Shown one piece after another: positions 40,292 through 49,743 of a stretch of 64,000 bases of DNA. The notes under the pieces are model-generated. The model was not told the origin of the DNA, did not search any database, and was given only the letters and a program-made list of their open reading frames with translations. The position numbers and the translations under genes were made by a program. The first letter of the stretch is position 1, and each line of letters begins with the position of its first letter. The DNA comes from Moorella glycerini (GTDB lineage Bacteria; Bacillota; DSM-521; Neomoorellales; Neomoorellaceae). Location: contig NZ_CP046244.1 in assembly GCF_009735625.1 (NCBI RefSeq), positions 1,860,001 through 1,924,000 on the forward strand, in the 5' to 3' direction.

Positions 40292-42181
40292 GTGCGCCCG
40301 GCATGGGCGTTAACTTAGTGGTGAAAGTCCACTGCAGGCGAGGCAGCACCAGTCTGCTAGCCAAAGGCAAGGGTGTCCATCGCGAGGTGGGATCCGAAGG
40401 AAGCCGGAGGCAAAGCCACGGCCCGATGAACAAGAACCCCATACGAGGCTAGACCGTTCGGATAAGCTGGCGGAACACAGCGAAATCCCAGGCTGCCAAG
40501 GGACGGTAGAGTATATGGGGCGGGCACGGGGCGAAGGTTAACGCTCTTACCCGGGGAGGCCTGCCGGATAAGCCAGGGAGAGCTGGTAAACCGTATCGGA
40601 AGGTACGGCTGAACCGGCAGGAGTCAGCAGAGGGCATAGTACCCTGGGGGTCATGAACTCCAGGGGAAGGCCCGAACATCAAGTCAGAGGTGAAACCGGT
40701 GCGTTCGCGAGAAGGACAGAGACAGCAGAAAACCCCGCAAGGGGCCTGCCCGCGGGAAGAAGTGGTGAAGCCACGGGGGAGCGCGGGAGGGCCGAGTTCT
40801 TCTCCGGCACAAAGCGGGACGTCACCTCGCGGAGGCCAAGGTAGCGGCCTGATGGAGCAGGTGGTGGCCAGGGAGAACATGCTGGCCGCGCTGAAACGGG
40901 TAGAGCGGAACGGAGGCGCGCCCGGTGTGGACGGCATCCCGACCGAACGGTTGCGGGACCAAATACGCGCCGAGTGGCCGCGCATCCGGGAAGAACTGCT
41001 CGCGGGAACCTACAGACCGAAGCCCGTGCGCCGGGTCGAAATCCCGAAACCCGGGGGAGGCAAACGGATGTTAGGGATACCCACCGTAATGGACCGCCTA
41101 ATCCAGCAGGCCCTCCTGCAAGTATTGACGCCCATCTTCGAACCGCAGTTCTCAGAGGCCAGCTACGGGTTCCGTCCCGGAAGGAAAGCCCATGATGCGG
41201 TAAAGAAGGCGCGGCAATACGTAGAAGAAGGATACGAATGGGCCGTGGACCTGGACATCGAGAAATACTTCGACCGGGTAAACCACGACATCCTCATGGC
41301 CCGGGTGGCCCGGAAAGTGGCAGATAAGAGGGTACTTACCCTTATCCGCCGCTATCTCCAGGCAGGCGTCATGGTAAACGGAGTGGTCATGGAGACGGCA
41401 GAAGGAACGCCCCAGGGCGGACCCTTAAGCCCGTTATTGGCCAACATACTCCTGGACGACCTGGACAAAGAACTGGAAAAGAGGGGCCACAAGTTCGTCC
41501 GTTACGCCGATGACTGCAACATCTACGTCAAAAGCAAACGGGCAGGAGAAAGGGTCATGGCCAGTATCCGCAACTTCCTGCAGGAGCGGTTGAAGCTCAA
41601 GATCAACGAGCAGAAGAGCGCGGTAGACCGGCCGTGGAAGCTGAAATTTCTGGGGTTCAGCATGTACAAACACAAGGCAGGAGTAATCCTTATCCGCCTG
41701 GCGCCGCAGACCATCGACCGGGTGAAAACGAAAATCCGGGAGATAACCGCCCGGAATAAACCCTTAAAGATGGCCGAGCGCATAGAGCGCCTGAACGCCT
41801 ACCTGGGCGGCTGGATAGGGTACTTCGCCCTGGCCGACACGCCCAGCATCTTTAAGAACTTAGAAAGCTGGACGCGGCGGAGGCTGCGCATGTGTCTCTG
41901 GAAGCAGTGGAAGCGAGTACGGACCAGGTACCGCGAACTACGCGCATTGGGATTGCCGGAATGGGTAGTGCATGAATTCGCCAATGCCCGCAAAGGGCTG
42001 TGGCGGATGGCCCATGGGCCAATGAATAGAGCCCTGGGCAATGCCTACTGGCAATCCCAGGGCCTGATGAGCTTAACCGAGCGCTATTCTTATCTTCGTC
42101 AAGCTTGGTGAACCGCCGGATGCGGACCCGCATGTCCGGTGGTGTGAGAGGACGGGGGCTAGCCGCCCCCTCCTACTCGAT
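40292..42181 (+). mobile_element. Group II intron, copy 2 (tandem duplicate)
   Basis: A second 1,890-bp copy begins at the base after copy 1 ends. Every position I compared matches copy 1 with an offset of 1,890, including all reading frames. Its 3' exon is GTTATAATAATAG, upstream of lepA. The 5' exon of copy 2 is the 3' end of copy 1. Confidence 0.92.
40690..42111 (+). CDS. ltrA: Group II intron reverse transcriptase/maturase, copy 2
   Basis: The translated protein is identical to that of copy 1, with YADD, GTPQGGPLSPLL and the maturase domain intact. Both copies therefore seem able to make active maturase. The same start uncertainty applies (GTG 40690 or ATG 40852). Confidence 0.9.
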   Translation: MKPVRSREGQRQQKTPQGACPREEVVKPRGSAGGPSSSPAQSGTSPRGGQGSGLMEQVVARENMLAALKRVERNGGAPGVDGIPTERLRDQIRAEWPRIREELLAGTYRPKPVRRVEIPKPGGGKRMLGIPTVMDRLIQQALLQVLTPIFEPQFSEASYGFRPGRKAHDAVKKARQYVEEGYEWAVDLDIEKYFDRVNHDILMARVARKVADKRVLTLIRRYLQAGVMVNGVVMETAEGTPQGGPLSPLLANILLDDLDKELEKRGHKFVRYADDCNIYVKSKRAGERVMASIRNFLQERLKLKINEQKSAVDRPWKLKFLGFSMYKHKAGVILIRLAPQTIDRVKTKIREITARNKPLKMAERIERLNAYLGGWIGYFALADTPSIFKNLESWTRRRLRMCLWKQWKRVRTRYRELRALGLPEWVVHEFANARKGLWRMAHGPMNRALGNAYWQSQGLMSLTERYSYLRQAW

Positions 42182-42313
42182 GTTATAATAATAGAGCTAA
42201 CCCACCAGTGAGACTTTTAAAAAAGGAAACCGGCGCCGCCAGTTTCCACGGGAATTTGGACATCAGACTTCATGCATCTTGCTTCCGACTTGCGTGGGGG
42301 AGGAAGTTATTTA

Positions 42314-44119
42314 GTGACAGAGCAAAAAAATATCCGTAATTTCTGCATCATTGCCCATATTGACCACGGCAAGTCCACCCTGGCCGACCGCCTCCTGGAG
42401 TATACCGGCGCTTTGAGCAAGCGGGAGATGGTGGACCAGGTTCTGGATACCATGGAACTGGAACGGGAGCGCGGCATCACCATCAAGCTCCAGGCGGTCC
42501 GCCTGAACTATAGAGCCCGGGACGGCCGGGAATATGTTTTAAACTTGATTGACACCCCGGGACACGTGGACTTTACCTATGAAGTATCCCGGAGCCTGGC
42601 GGCCTGTGAAGGTGCCCTGCTGGTGGTTGACGCGGCCCAGGGCATTGAGGCCCAGACCCTGGCCAATGTTTACCTCGCCCTGGAACACAACCTGGAAATT
42701 ATCCCGGTTATCAATAAAATCGACCTGCCCAATGCTGAGCCGCAACGGGTACGCCGCGAGATAGAAGACGTCATCGGCCTGGACGCCGGTGAAGCCATCC
42801 TGGCCTCGGCTAAAACCGGGGTGGGGACGGAAGAGATCCTGGAGGCCATCGTCCGGCGCATTCCCCCGCCCCGGGGCGACCGGGAAGCGCCCTTAAAGGC
42901 GCTGATTTTTGATTCCATCTTTGATAGCTACCGGGGGGCTATCCCCTATATACGGATTGTCGAGGGCCAGGTGCAAAAGGGCGACCGCATCCGTTTCATG
43001 GCTACGGGGGCCGAATTTGAAGTTAATGAGGTGGGCATTTTCACCCCGGCGCCGCGGCAGGTCACAACACTAGCCGCCGGCGAGGTGGGCTTTCTCTCCG
43101 CCAGCATTAAAAATGTCAAGGATACCCGGGTCGGCGACACCATCACCAGCGCCACCCGGCCGGCCAGGGAGCCCTTGCCGGGCTACCGCAAGGTCATGCC
43201 CATGGTTTACTGCGGCCTGTTCCCGGTGGACTCGGAACAATTTGACAACCTGCGGGATGCCCTGGAAAAGCTACAGTTAAATGACGCCTCATTAAGCTTT
43301 GAGCCGGAAACCTCAGTGGCCCTGGGTTTCGGCTTTCGCTGTGGCTTCCTGGGACTGCTGCACATGGAGATTATCCAGGAGCGGCTGGAAAGGGAGTATG
43401 GCCTGGAACTCATAACTACCGCGCCCAGCGTAGTCTACCGGGTGGTGCGGACCGACGGCGGGGTGGAGATGGTTGACAATCCCACCGCCCTGCCGGCACC
43501 TAACTTGATTGACCATATTGAAGAGCCCTATGTCGAGGCCACCATCATGACGCCCAGGGAATATGTAGGGCCGGTAATGGAACTCTGCCAAGGAAAACGC
43601 GGTACTTTCCTTAATATGGATTACCTTTCCGAGAAAAGGGTGGCTTTAAAATACGACCTGCCGCTGGCGGAAATTATCTACGATTTCTTTGACCAGCTTA
43701 AGAGCCGGACGCGGGGCTATGCTTCCCTGGATTATGAAGTCAAGGGCTACCGGCCGGCGGAGCTGGTAAAGATGGATATCCTTATTAATAATGAAGTGGT
43801 GGATGCCCTGTCGGTAATCACCCACCGGGACCAGGCCTACCACCGCGGCCGGGCCCTGGTGGAACGCCTGCGCCAGCTGATCCCGCGCCAGCTCTTTGAC
43901 GTGCCCATCCAGGCCGCCATCGGCAGCCGGATCATCGCCCGGGAAACCATCCCGGCGCTGCGCAAAAACGTCCTGGCCAAGTGTTACGGCGGCGATGTGA
44001 CGCGGAAGCGCAAGCTCCTGGAGAAACAAAAGGAAGGCAAGAAGCGCATGAAACAGGTGGGCACGGTGGACATCCCCCAGGAGGCCTTTATGGCCGTGCT
44101 GAAGGTAGGGAAGTCGTAG
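42314..44119 (+). CDS. lepA: Elongation factor 4 (LepA)
   Basis: LepA is a ribosomal GTPase. The ~601-residue protein has G1 [16 protein letters not shown]2 RERGITIK, G3 DTPGHVDF and G4 NKID, followed by EF-G-like domains and the LepA-specific C-terminus ([26 protein letters not shown] in part; [20 protein letters not shown] in part). I chose GTG 42314, seven bases after GGGGGAGGAAG. An upstream open frame from 42272 is unnecessary. The tandem introns lie 132 bases upstream. Confidence 0.96.
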   Translation: MTEQKNIRNFCIIAHIDHGKSTLADRLLEYTGALSKREMVDQVLDTMELERERGITIKLQAVRLNYRARDGREYVLNLIDTPGHVDFTYEVSRSLAACEGALLVVDAAQGIEAQTLANVYLALEHNLEIIPVINKIDLPNAEPQRVRREIEDVIGLDAGEAILASAKTGVGTEEILEAIVRRIPPPRGDREAPLKALIFDSIFDSYRGAIPYIRIVEGQVQKGDRIRFMATGAEFEVNEVGIFTPAPRQVTTLAAGEVGFLSASIKNVKDTRVGDTITSATRPAREPLPGYRKVMPMVYCGLFPVDSEQFDNLRDALEKLQLNDASLSFEPETSVALGFGFRCGFLGLLHMEIIQERLEREYGLELITTAPSVVYRVVRTDGGVEMVDNPTALPAPNLIDHIEEPYVEATIMTPREYVGPVMELCQGKRGTFLNMDYLSEKRVALKYDLPLAEIIYDFFDQLKSRTRGYASLDYEVKGYRPAELVKMDILINNEVVDALSVITHRDQAYHRGRALVERLRQLIPRQLFDVPIQAAIGSRIIARETIPALRKNVLAKCYGGDVTRKRKLLEKQKEGKKRMKQVGTVDIPQEAFMAVLKVGKS

Positions 44120-44139
44120 GCTGTGGTCATCATATCTAA

Positions 44140-44349
44140 GACTGGCTTTAGTTTGGAGCGAGCGACTTGGCCCGAGCGGCGAATTGGCCTTGGTGAAGCC
44201 GAAGAGCGAGGGCGGGGCCGAGGACAGCGAGGCCTTCGGCCGGCCTTTGAGGCAAGGACGCCGAATAGGCCGGGAACCCCGCCTGAGCCTGAGGCTGAAC
44301 CTTAGGCCAATCCGCAAGGGCCAGGGAGCGAGCGAAAACAAAGCCAGTC
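44140..44349 (+). repeat. Hairpin repeat copy d with nested palindromic insert
   Basis: GACTGGCTTT (44140-44149) pairs with AAAGCCAGTC (44340-44349), and GTTTGGAGCGAGC (44151-44163) is identical to the loop of copy b. About 170 bases are inserted in the loop, flanked by direct repeats GGAGCGAGCG (44155-44164 and 44325-44334). The insert itself is a large inverted repeat: TTGGCCC...GGGCCA at its ends and AATTGGCCT (44182-44190) against AGGCCAAT (44304-44311). Confidence 0.6.
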
Positions 44350-45491
44350 ATATTTACATCCACATACCCTTCTGTATTCGCAAGTGCCATTACTGCGACT
44401 TCGTCTCCTATCCCAGCCGGTCACCGGAGGAAATGTCCGCCTACTGCCGCGCCCTGGAGCGGGAAATGGAGCTGATGTCCCAGAAGTGGCAGCCGGGGCC
44501 GGCGGCCACTGTTTATATCGGCGGCGGTACCCCGACCCTGCTCCCCGCTCGGGATCTGGAGCAGGTCCTGGAGGCAGCGGCCCGCTACTTCGGCCGGCAG
44601 CCGGGGGCAGAAGTTTCTATAGAGGCCAACCCCGGCACGGTAGATGAAGCTAAACTCCGGGACCTGCGGGCCGCTGGGGTGAACCGCCTCTCCCTAGGAG
44701 CCCAGGCCTTTGACGACGACCTCCTTGGTGCCATGGGCCGCATCCACCGGCGCCGGGACATCTACCAGGCCTGCGAGCTGGCGCGCCGGGCCGGCTTTAA
44801 TAACATCAACCTGGACCTGATCTTCGGCCTGCCGGGCCAGACCCTGGACGGCTGGCGGGCTACCTTAAAGGAAGCCATTGCCCTGCAGCCCGAGCATATT
44901 GCCGCTTACAGCCTCCAGGTGGAGGAAGGTACGCCCTGGGGTAACCTGGCGGCTGCCGGCGAGTTACCCTTGCCCGGGGAAGAACTGGAACTGGCCATGT
45001 ACCAGGAAGCCCGGGAAAGGCTGGCAGCTGCCGGTTACCGGCAATATGAAATATCCAACTTCGCCCGGCCGGGGTACCAGTGCCGCCACAACCTCACTTA
45101 CTGGTTTAACCAGCCCTACCTGGGCCTGGGGGCGGCCGCAGCCTCCTCCTGGCAGGGCCAGCGCTGGCAGAATTTCAGCGACCTGCAGCTGTACCGGGAC
45201 GCCTTATCCCGCGGCCAGCTACCCCGGGCGGAAATAGAAACCTTAACACCCCGCCAGCAGATGGCTGAAACCATGTTTATGGGCCTGCGCCTGCTGGCCG
45301 GCGTCGACTTGCAGGCCTTCCGGCAGCGTTTCGGGATTGACGCCCGGGAGATTTATGCCCGGGAGCTGGACCAGCTTTACCAGGTAGGACTGGTAGAGGA
45401 AAAAAACGGCCATTTAAGGCTCACCGAAAAGGGTTTGCCCCTGGCCAATGAAGTTTTTGTGCAGTTTGTCTCTAGTTCCTGTCCATCTTAA
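44184..45491 (+). CDS. hemW: HemW, radical SAM haem chaperone
   Basis: HemW is a radical SAM protein of the HemN family that binds haem and delivers it to haem proteins. The core begins at HIYIHIPFCIRKCHYCDF with the CxxxCxxC cluster site, then YIGGGTPTLL, IEANPGTV, RLSLGAQAF, NNINLDLIFGLPGQT and HIAAYSLQ. lepA-hemW-hrcA is the standard order. The start is unresolved: the only start codons before the core (TTG 44184, TTG 44190, GTG 44193) lie within a nested repeat insert and lack a good ribosome-binding site. The first ~54 residues are probably not native. Confidence 0.85.
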   Translation: MALVKPKSEGGAEDSEAFGRPLRQGRRIGREPRLSLRLNLRPIRKGQGASENKASHIYIHIPFCIRKCHYCDFVSYPSRSPEEMSAYCRALEREMELMSQKWQPGPAATVYIGGGTPTLLPARDLEQVLEAAARYFGRQPGAEVSIEANPGTVDEAKLRDLRAAGVNRLSLGAQAFDDDLLGAMGRIHRRRDIYQACELARRAGFNNINLDLIFGLPGQTLDGWRATLKEAIALQPEHIAAYSLQVEEGTPWGNLAAAGELPLPGEELELAMYQEARERLAAAGYRQYEISNFARPGYQCRHNLTYWFNQPYLGLGAAAASSWQGQRWQNFSDLQLYRDALSRGQLPRAEIETLTPRQQMAETMFMGLRLLAGVDLQAFRQRFGIDAREIYARELDQLYQVGLVEEKNGHLRLTEKGLPLANEVFVQFVSSSCPS

Positions 45492-45564
45492 AAAGGCCAG
45501 GGGCCAGTACCTTTACCGCTACCGATGCGCCAGCACAAACAGCAAATGCGACCCTCCCATGAAG

Positions 45565-45602
45565 TTGCCGCCAGCAAGGGCTTCGCTGGCGGCATTATAT
45601 TA
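45565..45602 (+). terminator. Probable terminator after hemW
   Basis: TGCCGCCAGC (45566-45575) pairs with GCTGGCGGCA (45585-45594), followed by TTATATTA. The tail is only moderately T-rich. The remaining spacer 45492-45709 shows no other feature. Confidence 0.5.
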
Positions 45603-45709
45603 GGGCCGGTTGGCCAGGGCAGGCAGCTTTTGCTTTTGTTTTGTATGCCAGTACAAAAATTAATGGGCAAGACTTGCAGACTGAGACAAAGGAAAGAGAT
45701 CCAGGGATG

Positions 45710-45739
45710 TTGAAATAACCTTGTAATCAAGGCGATAAT
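45710..45739 (+). promoter_or_regulatory. Candidate promoter of the dms island with palindromic operator
   Basis: TTGAAA (45710-45715) and GATAAT (45734-45739) are 18 bases apart. The spacer holds CCTTGTAATCAAGG (45719-45732), an inverted repeat of CCTTG/CAAGG that a repressor or activator could bind. It lies 55 bases before torD. Confidence 0.45.
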
Positions 45740-45794
45740 TCTTTTTATATATGTGAACGTTAGGACACTCGTAAATCTGAGGGGAGGTCGGCCC

Positions 45795-46511
45795 ATGACC
45801 CCGGCGGACAACCTGGCCCGCAAGTGGGAAGGCATCCAGATCCTTTGCGAGGACAGGATGTTTGCTTATAACTTACTGCGCACCACCTTTATCCAGGAGC
45901 CTGCCCGGGAGTTCCTCGATCTCTTGGCGGGGGATGCCTTGATCCAGGTATTTCCCTTCACTGCAGAAAACCGGGAAATCGGGGCCGGGGTGGATCAGGT
46001 AAATAAATACCTGGAGAGGTATACCTCCCTGGCGGCGGACGGCCGGGGTGAAGAGTTGGAGAGGTTGCGGTGGGATTATACCCGGATGTTCGTTGGCCCC
46101 TACCAACTCCCGGCACCACCGTGGGAATCGGCCTATCTAAATGACGAGCGCCTTCTTTTGCAGGCAGAAACCCTGGCCGTCAGACGCGTCTATCTTAGTT
46201 ACGGCTTTATCCCCAGGAACTATCACCAGGAGGCCGATGACCACCTGGGGCTGGAACTGGAATTCATGTTCCGGTTGAGCGAAATGGTGGCGGGGAAAAT
46301 GGCCCTCAGGGATACTGCGGGAGCTGCGGCCATACTCAAAGACCAGGAGGCATTTCTGGCTGATCACATCCTGAAATGGGTGCCCCGGTTTGCCGGGGAT
46401 GTAATGCATAGCTCGGCCACTGATTTTTACCAGGGGATGGCCCGCCTGCTGAAGGGATTTATCCATCTGGACCGGCAGGCCACAGCAGAACTTTTGCAGG
46501 CGATTGCTTGA
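45795..46511 (+). CDS. torD: TorD/DmsD-family molybdoenzyme chaperone
   Basis: TorD-like proteins bind Tat signal peptides and guard apo-molybdoenzymes until cofactor insertion. This 238-residue all-helical protein has the family's LRWDYTRMFVGPYQLPAPPWESAYL region (core YTRMFVGP and PPWES) and EADDHLGLELEFMFRLSEM near residue 140. It lies just upstream of a Tat-signal DmsA-like gene, its probable client. ATG 45795 follows GGGGAGG by seven bases. Confidence 0.9.
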   Translation: MTPADNLARKWEGIQILCEDRMFAYNLLRTTFIQEPAREFLDLLAGDALIQVFPFTAENREIGAGVDQVNKYLERYTSLAADGRGEELERLRWDYTRMFVGPYQLPAPPWESAYLNDERLLLQAETLAVRRVYLSYGFIPRNYHQEADDHLGLELEFMFRLSEMVAGKMALRDTAGAAAILKDQEAFLADHILKWVPRFAGDVMHSSATDFYQGMARLLKGFIHLDRQATAELLQAIA

Positions 46512-46548
46512 GAGGGCGTAACGGGACTTTATCGGAGGTGAGGGGAGC

Positions 46549-49122
46549 ATGAGTAATCTCATCGAAAAAGCCCTGGAATACAAAATGAACCGCAGGGCTT
46601 TCCTGAAATCGACGGCTGTTGCCTCGGCAGCCCTTACCCTGGCGGGCTGCAGCGGTGGTTTGACTCAAGTTTCCAGCGAAGAGGCGGCCCGGCTGGCCCG
46701 TAAGGAAGGCCGGTGGCTTTCCGCCGCCTGCTGGCATAACTGCGGCGGCCGCTGCCTGAATAAAGCCTATGTAGTTGACGGTGTGGTCGTGCGGCAAAAG
46801 ACCGATGACACCCATCCCGACAGCCCTGATTTCCCCCAGCAGCGGGGCTGCGCCCGGGGTCGTTCCCAGCGCAAGCAGGTCTTCGGCGTCGACCGGCTGA
46901 AGTACCCCATGAAGCGCAAGCACTGGGAGCCGGGGGGCGGCAGGAAGGAACTCCGGGGCCGGGACGAATGGGTGCGCATTTCCTGGGATGAGGCCCTGGA
47001 CATTGTAGCCGGCGAGATTAAAAGGATCAAGGAGAAATACGGCAGCAGGGCTATCTTTGTCGGCGGCGGCAATGAAATCAGCAATATCCTGGCCCTCTAC
47101 GGCGGCTATGTATCCCATTGGGGTACTACCTCCTGGGGTTCCTGGCGTTACACCGGTGACATCATCGGCCTGGCGGATGGTTACTTTAATTTCAGCCACA
47201 ACGACCGCTTTGACTTGCGCAATTCCCGGCTTATCGTCCTCTGGGGAGCCAACCCGGCCTGGAGCAGCCTGGGCAACCCCACCTATAACTACCTGCAGGC
47301 CAAAAAGGCCGGGGCTAAATTCATTTTTATCGACCCTATCTACACCGACGCGGCCCGGGTCCTGGGAGGGGAGTGGATCCCCATCCGGCCGGCTACCGAC
47401 CACGCCATGCTCCTGGGTATGGCCTATACCCTGATTACAGAAGACGACCCGGGCACCAACCCGTTAATCGACTGGGACTTCCTGAACCGCTGCACCATTG
47501 GTTTCGATGCCGACCACATGCCGCCGGGGGTGGACCCCAAAGAAAACTTTAAAGACTATGTCCTGGGCACTTATGACGGCGTGCCCAAGACGCCGGAGTG
47601 GGCGGCGGAGATCTGCGGCGTCGACCCCGAAAGGATACGCAGCCTGGCCCGGGAGATCGCTACCACCAAAAGGGTCGCCCTCCTCACCGGCTGGGCGCCG
47701 GCCCGGGTCCGCAACAGTGATTCCTGGCCGCAGATGTTCATGACCCTGGGCTGCATGACCGGCCACATCGGCCAGCCGGGCCGGATGACGGGTGTCAGCT
47801 GCCATCGAAGCACCGCTGACGGCGGGCCGCCCCTGGTTCTCCCCGGCAGCAGCGGTTTGCCCGGCATTAAAAATCCAGTTGCCGACAGCATCAACGATAA
47901 TGAGATTTGGGATGCGATTCTCAAAGGTAAATACACCGCCGGTTATAACGACATCCGGGAGATCAATATCCAGATGATCTACCACGGCGGCGGCGCCACC
48001 CTGCAGACCCGGGACGGGATGATTAAAGGCATTGAGGCCCATCGCAAGGTGGAATTTGTTGTTTCCCATTCCCAGTTCCTGACGACCAACTCCAGGTATG
48101 CCGACGTGGTTCTCCCGGTGACTACCGAGTGGGAACGGGAAGGGGGACTCCTTACCGGCAACCGGGAAATTTTAATCTACTACACTAAAATAACCGAACC
48201 GCTATACGAAGCCCGGGACGACCAGTGGATCGCTATCGAGATCGCCAGGAGGCTGGGCCTTGACCCCCGGCAGGCTTACCCAATCTCCCCCAAACAGCAG
48301 CTCTTCAACCAGCTGGCCGGGGCCAAGGTAATGAAGGAGGACGGTTCCGGGTTTGAGAAGCTGTTGACCATTACGGCAGCGGACATCGCCGCCTGGGGCG
48401 TCCAGGGCGAGCCCCAGCAGGGCCGGATCACTTTACAGGAATTCCAGGAGAAGGGGATTTACCAGGTACCCCGGAAACCCGGCGACAAACTGGGCTTTAT
48501 CGCCCTGAAGGACTTCCGTGAGGACCCCCAGGGCCACCCCTTAAAGACTGCTACCGGTAAATTGGAGATTTATTCCCAGGCCCTGGCCAAAATGGTCAAG
48601 GATAAAGGCTGGACGGAAATCAGGCCCATACCAGCTTACAACCCGCCCCGGGAGGGTTATGAGGACACCTTTGCCGATTGGTCCAAAAAGATTAAGGGAG
48701 ATTATCCTCTGCAGCTAATTACGCCCCATTATCTCCGGCGGTCCCACTCGGTCTTCGACAATATCCCCTGGCTGCGGGAGGCCTTCCCCAACCATGCCTG
48801 GATGAATCCAGTCGATGCCGCGGCGCGGGGGATTAAAGAGGGAGACACCATCCTGATAACCAGCCGGCACGGTAAGACTTTACGCCCGGTACACCTGACG
48901 GAACGGATAATGCCCGGGGTAGTCGCCTGTCCCCACGGCGCCTGGGTGGAGATGGACGAAAAGACGGGTATCGATAAAGCCGGTGCCGATAATATCCTCT
49001 GCGGGGCCATCCCTACGGGTCAGGGGACCTCGGGTTGGAACTCCTGCAATGTCCAGGTCGAAAGATGGACCGGGGCGCCCTTGCCGCCTGACGACCAATG
49101 GCCCCTGCGCATCGTTTTTTAG
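46549..49122 (+). CDS. DmsA-like molybdopterin oxidoreductase, Tat exported (A1)
   Basis: The 857-residue catalytic subunit carries a Tat signal (NRRAFLKS, R15-R16) that ends in LAGC, so Cys34 might be lipidated. A 4Fe-4S site is C61-x3-C65-x3-C69 and C101. Molybdopterin-binding regions include WDEALDIVAGEIKRI, VLWGANPAWSS, FIDPIYTDAARVLGGEW and the C-terminal dinucleotide-binding domain (GVVACPHGAWVEM). It belongs to the DMSO reductase family, DmsA branch; the substrate cannot be read. A B subunit follows 12 bases on; no C subunit follows directly. Confidence 0.9.
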   Translation: MSNLIEKALEYKMNRRAFLKSTAVASAALTLAGCSGGLTQVSSEEAARLARKEGRWLSAACWHNCGGRCLNKAYVVDGVVVRQKTDDTHPDSPDFPQQRGCARGRSQRKQVFGVDRLKYPMKRKHWEPGGGRKELRGRDEWVRISWDEALDIVAGEIKRIKEKYGSRAIFVGGGNEISNILALYGGYVSHWGTTSWGSWRYTGDIIGLADGYFNFSHNDRFDLRNSRLIVLWGANPAWSSLGNPTYNYLQAKKAGAKFIFIDPIYTDAARVLGGEWIPIRPATDHAMLLGMAYTLITEDDPGTNPLIDWDFLNRCTIGFDADHMPPGVDPKENFKDYVLGTYDGVPKTPEWAAEICGVDPERIRSLAREIATTKRVALLTGWAPARVRNSDSWPQMFMTLGCMTGHIGQPGRMTGVSCHRSTADGGPPLVLPGSSGLPGIKNPVADSINDNEIWDAILKGKYTAGYNDIREINIQMIYHGGGATLQTRDGMIKGIEAHRKVEFVVSHSQFLTTNSRYADVVLPVTTEWEREGGLLTGNREILIYYTKITEPLYEARDDQWIAIEIARRLGLDPRQAYPISPKQQLFNQLAGAKVMKEDGSGFEKLLTITAADIAAWGVQGEPQQGRITLQEFQEKGIYQVPRKPGDKLGFIALKDFREDPQGHPLKTATGKLEIYSQALAKMVKDKGWTEIRPIPAYNPPREGYEDTFADWSKKIKGDYPLQLITPHYLRRSHSVFDNIPWLREAFPNHAWMNPVDAAARGIKEGDTILITSRHGKTLRPVHLTERIMPGVVACPHGAWVEMDEKTGIDKAGADNILCGAIPTGQGTSGWNSCNVQVERWTGAPLPPDDQWPLRIVF

Positions 49123-49134
49123 GGAGGCGGGATA

Positions 49135-49683
49135 ATGGCTCAACTGGGCTTTTACTACGACATGACTGCCTGCATCGGCTGCAAAACCTGCCAGGTCGCC
49201 TGTAAAGATAAGAATAACCTGGAGGCAGGGGTGCTCTTCCGCCAGGTCTATACCGTAGAAGGCGGCAAGTTCCCGCACCCCTGGTTTTACCACATCTCCC
49301 TGGGTTGCAACCATTGCGCCCAGGCGCCCTGTGTCCGGAATTGTCCTACCGGCGCCCTCTATAAAAGGGAAGACGGCGTTGTCATGCAGGACCGGAATAA
49401 ATGCATCGGTTGCCGCTACTGCGTCTGGTCCTGCCCCTACGGTGCCCCGCAATATATCGCGTCCGAGGGTAAAGTAGGCAAGTGTAACCTGTGCGCGGAT
49501 TTAATTGACAGGGGCGAACAACCGGCCTGCGTCGCCGCCTGCATAATGCGCGCCCTGGACTGCGGCGATATTGAGGAACTGCGGCGGAAATACGGTGGCA
49601 CGGCGGACATCAAAGGCCTGCCGGCCGCCAGTATAACCCATCCCTCTATTACCATTAAACCGGCCGATGCAGCCAGGAAATAA
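49135..49683 (+). CDS. DmsB-like four-cluster ferredoxin subunit (B1)
   Basis: This 182-residue electron-transfer subunit has sixteen cysteines in four motifs: CIGCKTCQVAC, CNHCAQAPCVRNC, CIGCRYCVWSC and CNLC...CVAAC, binding four 4Fe-4S clusters. It would pass electrons to the A1 subunit. There is no Tat signal of its own, as usual for subunits exported in complex. The ATG follows GGGAGGCGGG. Confidence 0.93.
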   Translation: MAQLGFYYDMTACIGCKTCQVACKDKNNLEAGVLFRQVYTVEGGKFPHPWFYHISLGCNHCAQAPCVRNCPTGALYKREDGVVMQDRNKCIGCRYCVWSCPYGAPQYIASEGKVGKCNLCADLIDRGEQPACVAACIMRALDCGDIEELRRKYGGTADIKGLPAASITHPSITIKPADAARK

Positions 49684-49743
49684 GAGCGGAAAACGGTCCC
49701 TTTAACCCCGGGGTGCCGGTGGCCATCAACAGGGGTGGCGAAT

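Noticed and set aside
38402-42181. CRISPR or satellite array, because of the long perfect repeat
   Set aside because: Only two units of 1,890 bases, each a complete group II intron with a maturase gene.
45488-45835. 115-residue minus-strand frame in the hemW-torD spacer
   Set aside because: Low-quality composition, runs through a terminator and a promoter, no ribosome-binding site.
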